From positions 1 through 28,004 of the forward strand of contig JARXAU010000119.1 in assembly GCA_029865675.1 (NCBI GenBank): 28,004 bases of DNA, read 5' to 3'. The translations under genes were made by a program, and so were the position numbers. This document shows, one piece after another, positions 9,563 through 15,640 of this stretch (its first letter is position 1; each line of letters starts with the position of its first letter). The notes beneath the pieces were generated by a model. That model did no database searches. It was given only the letters and a program-made list of their open reading frames with translations, and was not told the origin of the DNA. This DNA comes from Rhodoferax sp. (lineage in GTDB: Bacteria > Pseudomonadota > Gammaproteobacteria > Burkholderiales > Burkholderiaceae_C).

Positions 9563-9615
9563 GGTGCCTCCACGCTCCCCCACTGCGTGTGGGTCGCTGC
9601 CCCCCGAGGGGGCTC
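9563..9615 (+). repeat. GC-rich double-hairpin intergenic element (REP-like)
   Basis: Two adjacent hairpins: CCCAC/GTGGG with a 5-nt loop (9579-9593), and GCCCCC/GGGGGC with a CGA triloop (9599-9613). The CGCTCCCC...GGTCGCTGCCCCCCGAGGGGGC style is one I recall as scattered through Comamonadaceae genomes between genes. Only one copy is visible here, so repeat status rests on recall. Its right end abuts the waaF start codon and contains the best waaF ribosome binding site. Confidence 0.6.
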
Positions 9616-9619
9616 TTCC

Positions 9620-10678
9620 GTGACGACGTCGACCCTGGTCATTGCCCCCCAATGGATTGGTGACGCGGTGATGACCGAGCCGCTGCTGCGGCGTTTGCAC
9701 GCGCGCGGTGAGCGCATTACGGTGGGCGCACTGCCATGGGTGGCGCCGGTGTACCGGGCGATGGCGTGCGTGGAGCGGGTGATGGAGTTTCCCTTTGCCC
9801 ACGGCGGCTTGCAGTGGGCTGCGCGGCGGGCCATGGCGCGCCAACTGCGTGGCCAGTTTGACCGGGCGGTGATCTGCCCCAACTCGTTTAAGAGCGCCCT
9901 GATTCCGTGGTGGGCCGGTATCCCTGAGCGTGTGGGCTACGTGGGTGAGGCGCGTTACGGACTGCTTACGCAGCTCCTGCCCAAAGCGTCCAAAACCCGG
10001 CGCCCGCCGATGGTGTCTTTCTACGGTGCGCTTGCTTTGGAGCGTGGGTTTGAAGCGCAGTGGCCAGCACTTTCACTGCCAGCGGATGGGGTGAACGCTG
10101 CGCTGGCTCCTTGGGGTTTGCAGCGCTCGCAGTACGACGTTCTAGTGCCTGGCGCGGAGTACGGACCGGCCAAGCGCTGGCCCCCAGCATACTTTGCCGA
10201 GTTGGCGCGAAACCTTCTCCACACCACCGGTGGTGCGGTGCTGCTCTTGGGTTCTGCCAAAGAGGCGGCAATGTGTGCCGAAATCGCCCAAGCCGTGCAG
10301 CATGGTGGGTCGGAGCTTTGCCTTAACTTGGCCGGCCGCACCAGTTTGTTGGAAGCGCTGGCATTGGTGAGCGCAGCGCGCAGCGTGGTCAGCAACGACT
10401 CCGGCATGATGCACGTCGCGGCCGCTTTCGGTGTGCCGCAGGTGGCGATTTTTGGTTCATCGAGCCCGCTGCATACGCCGCCCCTGAGCCAGGAGGCGCA
10501 CGTTGTGTGGCTCAAAAATGACCCCAGCTATCTGCCGCCCTTGGACTGCGCTCCTTGCTTTGCACGGGAATGCCCTCTGGGCCACACGCGCTGCCTGCGT
10601 GATGTGGTCCCGCAGCGGGTATGGGCTTTGCTGCAACAAGGCGAAGGCAAAAAAAAGTCACCCGAAGGTGACTTGTAA
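9620..10678 (+). CDS. waaF: ADP-heptose:LPS heptosyltransferase II
   Basis: A 352-residue GT9 glycosyltransferase of the inner membrane's cytoplasmic face, adding the second heptose to the LPS inner core. The N-terminus TLVIAPQWIGDAVMTEPLL matches WaaF. The donor-binding region reads NDSGMMHVAAAFGVPQVAIFG followed by SSSPLHTPPLS, and the C-terminal cysteine-rich segment CAPCFARECPLGHTRC is diagnostic for WaaF. I chose GTG 9620 because it gives the family N-terminus; the earlier GTG 9587 lies inside the repeat element. The ribosome binding site (AGGGGG, about 9607-9612) is inside the second hairpin of that element. The last nine residues (KKKSPEGDL) are encoded by DNA that also forms a terminator for the opposite strand. 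It follows the CHCC gene by 60 bp. Confidence 0.95.
   Translation: MTTSTLVIAPQWIGDAVMTEPLLRRLHARGERITVGALPWVAPVYRAMACVERVMEFPFAHGGLQWAARRAMARQLRGQFDRAVICPNSFKSALIPWWAGIPERVGYVGEARYGLLTQLLPKASKTRRPPMVSFYGALALERGFEAQWPALSLPADGVNAALAPWGLQRSQYDVLVPGAEYGPAKRWPPAYFAELARNLLHTTGGAVLLLGSAKEAAMCAEIAQAVQHGGSELCLNLAGRTSLLEALALVSAARSVVSNDSGMMHVAAAFGVPQVAIFGSSSPLHTPPLSQEAHVVWLKNDPSYLPPLDCAPCFARECPLGHTRCLRDVVPQRVWALLQQGEGKKKSPEGDL
10649..10674 (-). terminator. Intrinsic terminator for leftward transcription, inside the 3' end of waaF
   Basis: Read on the minus strand, AAGTCACC - TTCG - GGTGACTT forms a perfect 8-bp stem with a UUCG tetraloop and runs into an eight-T tract (A-run at 10649-10656 on the plus strand). 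The plus-strand reading lacks a T tract, so it works leftward only. It overlaps the last waaF codons. Confidence 0.8.
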
Positions 10679-10998
10679 ATGCCTCGTGAGAGACTTCGTT
10701 GGAACTGAAAAACCGGACAACTTACTAAAACAGTGCTGAGATCCACCGCGAAGCGATACCCAACAATTAAGAATGCAGTTTAAAGTGGAAAAATCTGTAG
10801 CCCATCCCCGAAATGGGGGGTAAGCGACGCAAATTAGCTGGCCCCGTTCGCATAGGGGGTGGCACGCACTATCGATATCTCCCCCGGCTTTGGAAAGAAG
10901 GCGGCGTCTTGCCTTAGGGGACGCCGTGGACTGGCCACTTGGGTCGGCGTTTGACGCCGCTGAAAACAAGCAGGTAATGTGCGGGTGCGTACGGTGCA
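10679..10998. other. 320-bp gap between convergent waaF and histidine kinase genes
   Basis: No convincing protein gene. It holds hairpins just downstream of the kinase stop: CGGCGT/ACGCCG with a 3-nt loop (10945-10959), and CGGCGTC/GACGCCG with an 11-nt loop (10902-10926) followed on the minus strand by CTTCTTTCC, a possible weak terminator. A G/C dyad CCCC-GAAAT-GGGG lies at 10806-10818. On the minus strand a weak -35/-10-like pair (TTACCC...TACAGA) precedes about 140 nt ending at the terminator at 10649, so a small RNA is possible but unproven. Confidence 0.5.
10902..10926 (-). terminator. Possible weak terminator of the two-component operon
   Basis: A perfect 7-bp stem CGGCGTC/GACGCCG with an 11-nt loop lies about 73 bp past the kinase stop. 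The following minus-strand sequence is pyrimidine-rich (CTTCTTTCC) rather than a clean T tract, so strength is uncertain. Confidence 0.35.
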
Positions 10999-12366
10999 TC
11001 AACCGGCTGCTGCTACGGTCAGGGGCAAGCGCAGCACAAAGCAGGCGCCGCCGCCTGCACGGTTGCGGCAGCTTGCTAGGCCGCCGTGGCGCTTGGCAAT
11101 AGACTGCACCAGCGCCAAGCCGAGTCCTACACCGCCGTCTTGTTCGGAGGCGCCCGGCAGGCGGTAGAAGGGCTCAAAAATACGGGACTGAAACTCCTGG
11201 GGAACGCCTGGCCCCTGGTCTTTGACTTCGATGACGGCGAACTCCCCCTCTTGGTACAGCGCCAGTTCCACCGCGCCGGCGGCGTAGCGGCGCGCGTTTT
11301 CCAGTAGGTTGCGCACCGCGCGGCGCAGCAGCTTGGCAATGCCAGGTACCAGCAGCACGGCCGCCTGGGTGTCCAGCAGCGCGCCGCTGCGCGCGCACTC
11401 TTCGGCGGCCAGCCCCACCAGGTCTACCGTCTCCACCGTGCCGACGTCGGCTGCGCGGGCGTCCAGGCGGCTGGCCAGCAAAATCTCATCAATCAACTGG
11501 TCCAGCTCGGCGAGGTTGCGTTCCATCTCGGGTTTGCGCTGCGCCAGGGATTCGGGCGAGCCTTGGCTCATCAGCTCCAGGCCCATGCGAATGCGGGTCA
11601 GCGGCGAACGCAGCTCGTGCGAAGCATTGGCCAGCAAGGACTTTTGTGAGGCCAGCAGCGCGTCGCGCGCCTTGACCAGGTTTTCGATGCGCGCGGCGGC
11701 GTGGTTAAAGCGTTGGGCCAAAAAGCCGACTTCGTCCTCGCCCACGGCGCTCAGGCGCACGCTCAGGTCACCGTCGCCCCAGCGCTGCACGCCGGCTTGC
11801 AGACCCTCCAGGCGGCGCGTGAGGCGGCGCACGATGGGGTAGGTCGCCAGCGCCACTGCCACGGCCACCAGCGCCAGCGTCCAAAAAAAGCCAAACGGCG
11901 CGATCCAGAGACTGCGCGGCGGGCGCGGCAGGTGCAAATGCAAGGTTTGCCCGTCTTGCAGCGTGACCACAAACTCCGGCCCGCGGCCAAAGCGGCCCAC
12001 CGGCTCGTCAGCCGTATCTGGTGTGTCTGGTGTCTCTGTTGCTTTTGCAACCGGTGCCAAGCCCCCCGCAGGCGCAGTGCCAGCTTGGCGGGCGACGGGT
12101 GGCGCTTGCACTGCGGGCTCGGATGCGTCCTGCTCGCGTCCTGCATCGTCGTGTTCATGGTCTGCCTCGTCATGGTGCTGCACGCGTGGGCGCAGCACGT
12201 GGGCGGTGCCTGCGCCAATCACGTCGCCCTGGGAGTTGCGCACCACGACTTGGCGTAGCGGCGGCTCTGCGGCCATGCGCCACGCAAAGCCGACCAAAAA
12301 GGTGAGCACCCCCACGGCCAGCACCACAGCGAGCCAAATGCGAACGTAGAGTTTGTGAAACAGCAT
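10999..12366 (-). CDS. CpxA-like sensor histidine kinase
   Basis: A 455-residue inner-membrane kinase. TM1 is at ~8-30 (IWLAVVLAVGVLTFLVGF), a periplasmic domain at ~31-152, and TM2 at ~153-178. HAMP follows at ~178-230. The H-box is ANASHELRSPLTRIR with H250, the N-box RNLLENARRYA (352-362), then DQGPGVP, the F-box IFEPFYR, and the G2 box GGVGLGLALV (411-420). All catalytic motifs are intact. The periplasmic domain has a His/Asp-rich patch (HHDEADHEHDD, 64-74), suggesting metal or pH sensing. Length and kinase core resemble CpxA (457 residues in E. coli). I chose ATG 12366, just after the regulator stop at 12386; the frame also opens at 12411 inside the regulator gene. It is in an operon with the regulator. 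Confidence 0.92.
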   Translation of the reverse strand: MLFHKLYVRIWLAVVLAVGVLTFLVGFAWRMAAEPPLRQVVVRNSQGDVIGAGTAHVLRPRVQHHDEADHEHDDAGREQDASEPAVQAPPVARQAGTAPAGGLAPVAKATETPDTPDTADEPVGRFGRGPEFVVTLQDGQTLHLHLPRPPRSLWIAPFGFFWTLALVAVAVALATYPIVRRLTRRLEGLQAGVQRWGDGDLSVRLSAVGEDEVGFLAQRFNHAAARIENLVKARDALLASQKSLLANASHELRSPLTRIRMGLELMSQGSPESLAQRKPEMERNLAELDQLIDEILLASRLDARAADVGTVETVDLVGLAAEECARSGALLDTQAAVLLVPGIAKLLRRAVRNLLENARRYAAGAVELALYQEGEFAVIEVKDQGPGVPQEFQSRIFEPFYRLPGASEQDGGVGLGLALVQSIAKRHGGLASCRNRAGGGACFVLRLPLTVAAAG

Positions 12367-12385
12367 GCGGCGGGTGTGCAGCGCC

Positions 12386-13111
12386 CTAGTCTTGCTGGCG
12401 CGCGAACACATAGCCCACGCCGCGCACCGTCAGAATGCGTTTGGGCGACTTGGCGTCGGCTTCGATCGCGGCCCGTATGCGGCCCATGTGCACGTCAATC
12501 GAGCGGTCAAAGGCCTCCAGCTCGCGCCCGCGCACCGCCTCCATGATCTGGTCGCGCGTGAGCACCCGCCCGGCGCGCTCGGCCAGCGTCACCAGCAGGT
12601 CAAACTGGTAGGAGGTTAATTCGCACAATGCGCCTGCCACCGACACGCTGCGCGCGTCGCGGTCAATTTCCAGCGAGCCAAAGCGAAGGGTTTTCTGACC
12701 CGGAAATTTCTGCGCTGCCTCGCCGTGGCGGCGCAGCACGGCGCGTATGCGGGCGAGCAACTCGCGCGGTTCAAAGGGCTTGGGCAGGTAGTCGTCGGCG
12801 CCGAGTTCCAGGCCGACGATGCGGTCCATCGGGTCGCCCTTGGCGGTCAGCATCAGCACCGGGGTTTGGCCCAACAAGCCGCCCAAGGCACGCACGCGGC
12901 GGCACACTTCCAAGCCGTCGATGTCGGGCAGCATCAGGTCCAGCACCACCAGGTCAATGGGGGGCGCCTGCGTTACCGGCTGGCGCAGCCGCGCCAAGCC
13001 AGCCAGGCCGTCGCGCGCGTGCTCCACGCTGAAGTCATTGAGTTGCAGGTACTCCGCCACCATGGCGGCGAGCCGGGCGTCGTCTTCGATCATCAGCAGG
13101 TGCTTTTTCAT
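12386..13111 (-). CDS. CpxR-like OmpR-family response regulator
   Basis: A 241-residue DNA-binding regulator. The receiver domain (1-~120) has the acidic pair D10/D11, phospho-acceptor D58 (LVVLDLMLP), the switch residue in MLTAKG, and the conserved lysine in YLPKPF. A winged-helix domain (~140-238) follows. LELGADDYLPKPFEPRELLARIRAVLRR and AFDRSIDVHMGRIR (shown in part) closely resemble E. coli CpxR (FDRAIDMH) and differ from RstA. It is the first gene of the two-gene operon; the kinase starts 19 nt after its stop. A GTAAA-N5-GTAAA site lies 56 bp upstream of the ATG, fitting CpxR-type autoregulation. No strong ribosome binding site is visible. The OmpR-family call is certain; the CpxR assignment is by recalled similarity and the box. 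Confidence 0.93.
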   Translation of the reverse strand: MKKHLLMIEDDARLAAMVAEYLQLNDFSVEHARDGLAGLARLRQPVTQAPPIDLVVLDLMLPDIDGLEVCRRVRALGGLLGQTPVLMLTAKGDPMDRIVGLELGADDYLPKPFEPRELLARIRAVLRRHGEAAQKFPGQKTLRFGSLEIDRDARSVSVAGALCELTSYQFDLLVTLAERAGRVLTRDQIMEAVRGRELEAFDRSIDVHMGRIRAAIEADAKSPKRILTVRGVGYVFARQQD

Positions 13112-13166
13112 GGCTTCAGTCTAGTGGCGCCACCCTGGCCCGGCGTGCGTGGCGGGGCAAGCGGGC

Positions 13167-13181
13167 GTAAAGTTGCGTAAA
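13167..13181. promoter_or_regulatory. CpxR-type box (GTAAA-N5-GTAAA) upstream of the regulator gene
   Basis: On the plus strand GTAAA (13167-13171) and GTAAA (13177-13181) are separated by exactly 5 nt; the repeat extends to GCGTAAA at a 10-bp period. This equals the E. coli CpxR consensus and lies 56 bp before the start of a CpxR-like gene. Autoregulation is inferred. Confidence 0.6.
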
Positions 13182-13240
13182 CGCGGCCCACCGGATACCG
13201 AACGCGGCCCACCGAACGCTGAACGCTGAACGCTGAGCGT
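13180..13240. repeat. Short direct repeats between ampG and the CpxR-like gene
   Basis: AACGCGGCCCACCG occurs twice (13180-13193 and 13201-13214) at a 21-bp period. It is followed by three perfect tandem copies of GAACGCT (13214-13234) and a degenerate fourth copy that touches the ampG stop codon. Confidence 0.7.
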
Positions 13241-14613
13241 CAAAGTTGGCGCCCCGGCCCACGCGCCTGGGCCCGCGCAGCCAGCGCCACCAAAATCAGC
13301 ACCGGCAGGCCCAAGAGCGCGGTGGCAGTAAAGAAGTCGTTATAGCCAAAGGCATCGACGTACTTGCCCGAAAACCCGGCCACCAACTTGGGCAGCAGCA
13401 GCATCATGGAACTCAGCAGCGCGTACTGCGTGGCCGAATACTGCACGTTCGTCAGGGAGGACAAATAGGCAATAAAGGCCGAAGACGCAATGCCCCCGGC
13501 CAGGTTGTCTGCAGACACCACCCAGATCAGCGCCGTCACATCATGCCCGCGCGTGCTCAGCCAGGCGAACAGCAGGTTGCTGGCGGCGCTAAGCACGGCG
13601 CCGAGCATCAACACCCGCATGACGCCCATGCGCAAAGACAACACGCCGCCGACAAAGGCGCCAAGCAGCGTCATCACCACGCCAAACACCTTGGTAACGG
13701 CAGCCACTTCGTCCTTGCTAAAGCCCATGTCCACATAAAACGGGTTGGCCATGATGCCCATCACCACGTCGCTGATGCGGTAGGTGGCGATCAATCCCAA
13801 AATCAGCGCCGCGTGCCAGCCGTAGCGGCCTAAAAAGTCAGCAAACGGCGCCACCAGCGCACCGCGCAACCACTCGCGCACATTGCGCGCGTGCGCCACA
13901 GGGGCGGGCACGGGCTCGCTTGACAACAGCACGGTCAGCACGCCGGGCAGCATGCTCAGTGCCATCACCAGGTAGGCGGTTTGCCAGGGACCATGCTGGT
14001 AAGGCGCGGCGGCGCCTGCCAGCGAAGCAGGCGCTTCGGCGCGCGCGGCAATCCACAGGGCGCCTGCGCCGGCCCAGATCATGGCCAGGCGGTAGCCGGT
14101 TTGGTAGGTGGCGGCCAGCGCGGCTTGGTGTTCGACATCGGCGGACTCGATGCGAAACGCGTCCAGCGCAATGTCTTGCGTGGCCGAGGCCACCGCTACC
14201 GCCACCGCGCACCACACCATGGGTGCGAGCGCCACTTGCGGGTCGGTCAGCGCCATACAGACCAGCGCGGCTATTATCACCGCTTGAGATGCCAGCAGCC
14301 AACTGCGCCGTCGGCCCAGGGCGCGGGTAAGCAGCGGAATGGGCAGGCGGTCCACCAGCGGCGACCAGACCCACTTGAATCCATAGGCCAAGCCCACCCA
14401 GCTTAAAAACCCAATCGTGGTGCGGTCAATGCCAGCCTCGCGCAGCCAAAAGCTCAGCGTGCCAAACACCAAGAGCAGCGGCAAGCCGGCCGAAAACCCC
14501 AAGGAGAGCATGCGCAGCGACGCAGGCTCGCGGTAGACCCGCAGGGCTTGGCGCCAGGAAAGTTTGGCGGGTAGTCCGTCGTTAGCAGGCGTTGGGGGCA
14601 AGGGAGCGGGCAT
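13240..14613 (-). CDS. ampG: AmpG-type muropeptide MFS permease
   Basis: A 457-residue polytopic inner-membrane protein with the many hydrophobic helices expected of a major facilitator (about 12). AmpG hallmarks are visible: GFSAGLPLLLVFGTLSFWL near the N-terminus, SWVGLAYGFKWVWSPLVDR, ATQDIALDAFRIE, and YRISDVVMGIMANPFYVDMG in the middle. The family imports anhydromuropeptides from the periplasm for cell-wall recycling. Length is somewhat below E. coli AmpG (491). It is divergent from the M48 peptidase gene with only 47 bp between starts, so the promoters must overlap or lie within coding DNA. Its stop abuts a tandem heptamer repeat. Its proximity to the envelope-stress-like two-component system is suggestive, but no shared regulation can be shown. 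Confidence 0.93.
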   Translation of the reverse strand: MPAPLPPTPANDGLPAKLSWRQALRVYREPASLRMLSLGFSAGLPLLLVFGTLSFWLREAGIDRTTIGFLSWVGLAYGFKWVWSPLVDRLPIPLLTRALGRRRSWLLASQAVIIAALVCMALTDPQVALAPMVWCAVAVAVASATQDIALDAFRIESADVEHQAALAATYQTGYRLAMIWAGAGALWIAARAEAPASLAGAAAPYQHGPWQTAYLVMALSMLPGVLTVLLSSEPVPAPVAHARNVREWLRGALVAPFADFLGRYGWHAALILGLIATYRISDVVMGIMANPFYVDMGFSKDEVAAVTKVFGVVMTLLGAFVGGVLSLRMGVMRVLMLGAVLSAASNLLFAWLSTRGHDVTALIWVVSADNLAGGIASSAFIAYLSSLTNVQYSATQYALLSSMMLLLPKLVAGFSGKYVDAFGYNDFFTATALLGLPVLILVALAARAQARGPGRQL

Positions 14614-14660
14614 CGGGGAATAATAGCCTTTGGTCTTATTTCATATAAAGGACGGCAAAC

Positions 14661-15539
14661 ATGGCGATAGCGAATTGGAATGCGGTGCAGCGCCGGGTTC
14701 TGCAGTTGCTCCTGTCGGCGATGGTGGCGGCCAGCGCGTCGGCCTCGGCGCGAGAGGGTGTGGAGGTGGGCGAGCGCTCGGTGTTTGCCGACATTGTCAG
14801 CGCCGAGCAGGTGGAGCAGCAGGCCACGCTGCAGTACCAGCAAACCCTCAAGGCCGCTTCGGAGCAACGCGCTTTAGGCCCGGCTGACAACGTTCAAGTG
14901 CGTCGGCTGCGCGCCATTGCACAAAAAATCATTCCGCTGGCGGGCGAATGGAACGAGCGAGCGCGCCAGTGGAAGTGGGAGGTCAACCTGATTGGCTCCA
15001 ACCAGATCAATGCGTTTTGTATGCCGGGCGGAAAAATCGTGTTCTACACCGGGATCCTCAAAGCCCTGGAGCTGACGGACGACGAAGTCGCCATGGTGAT
15101 GGGCCACGAGATAGCCCACGCCCTGCGCGAGCATGCGCGCGAGCGCATGGGCAAGTCCACTGTGACCAGCGAAGCTGCTCGATTGGGCGGCGCCTTGTTG
15201 TCGGGCTGGCTGGGAATTGACCCGCGGCTAACTGGCATCGCGGCACAGCAGGGTGCCAACCTGCTGACCCTTAAGTTTGGCCGCGAAGACGAGTCTGAGG
15301 CGGACTTGGTGGGCATGGAGCTGGCCGCTCGCGCTGGCTTTGACCCGCGCGCAGGGGTCAGCCTGTGGCAAAAAATGTCGGCCGCCAACAAGGGTGCGCC
15401 ACCGCAGTGGTTGTCCACCCACCCCTCGGGCAATGCGCGCATTAGCGAGATCGAGGCCAATTTACCCAAAGTCATGCCCTTGTACGAGCGCGCCAAGCAG
15501 GCCAAAAGCAACGAGCCCCGAGACAGCAAATCCCCATGA
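14661..15539 (+). CDS. M48 family periplasmic metallopeptidase (LoiP/YggG-like)
   Basis: A 292-residue zinc protease. Residues 1-30 form a signal peptide (basic start, LLLSAMVAASASASA) with no lipobox. The zinc motif is HEIAH (149-153, in MVMGHEIAHAL), and the third ligand lies in EDESEADLVGMELA (the ESEAD motif, E211). INAFCMPGGKIVFYTGIL upstream and WLSTHPSGNARI downstream are typical of this branch. The C-terminal tail is charged and disordered. Family role: envelope protein quality control, cutting misfolded or outer-membrane-assembly substrates. The start ATG 14661 has AAAGGA 8 nt upstream. It is divergent from ampG and convergent with the glycogen operon, with a 101-bp gap to the glgP stop. 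Confidence 0.93.
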   Translation: MAIANWNAVQRRVLQLLLSAMVAASASASAREGVEVGERSVFADIVSAEQVEQQATLQYQQTLKAASEQRALGPADNVQVRRLRAIAQKIIPLAGEWNERARQWKWEVNLIGSNQINAFCMPGGKIVFYTGILKALELTDDEVAMVMGHEIAHALREHARERMGKSTVTSEAARLGGALLSGWLGIDPRLTGIAAQQGANLLTLKFGREDESEADLVGMELAARAGFDPRAGVSLWQKMSAANKGAPPQWLSTHPSGNARISEIEANLPKVMPLYERAKQAKSNEPRDSKSP

Positions 15540-15640
15540 CCGATGCCAAGGGCCGGCCGGTGCTGCAGTCCGTGTTACTTGACACTGCGCAGGGCGGTCG
15601 CCTGCAAGCCAAGGTATGCGGCCCTGCGGGTTCGCTGGCC

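Noticed and set aside
10767..10805. 12-residue minus-strand peptide (MGYRFFHFKLHS) that resembles an aromatic attenuator leader
   Set aside because: No biosynthetic gene follows on that strand; only the waaF antisense region and the terminator lie downstream.
10658..11002. 114-codon minus-strand frame after the histidine kinase
   Set aside because: Its end lies in the terminator, it crosses several hairpins, and composition (Ser/Cys/His/Arg) is that of noncoding sequence.
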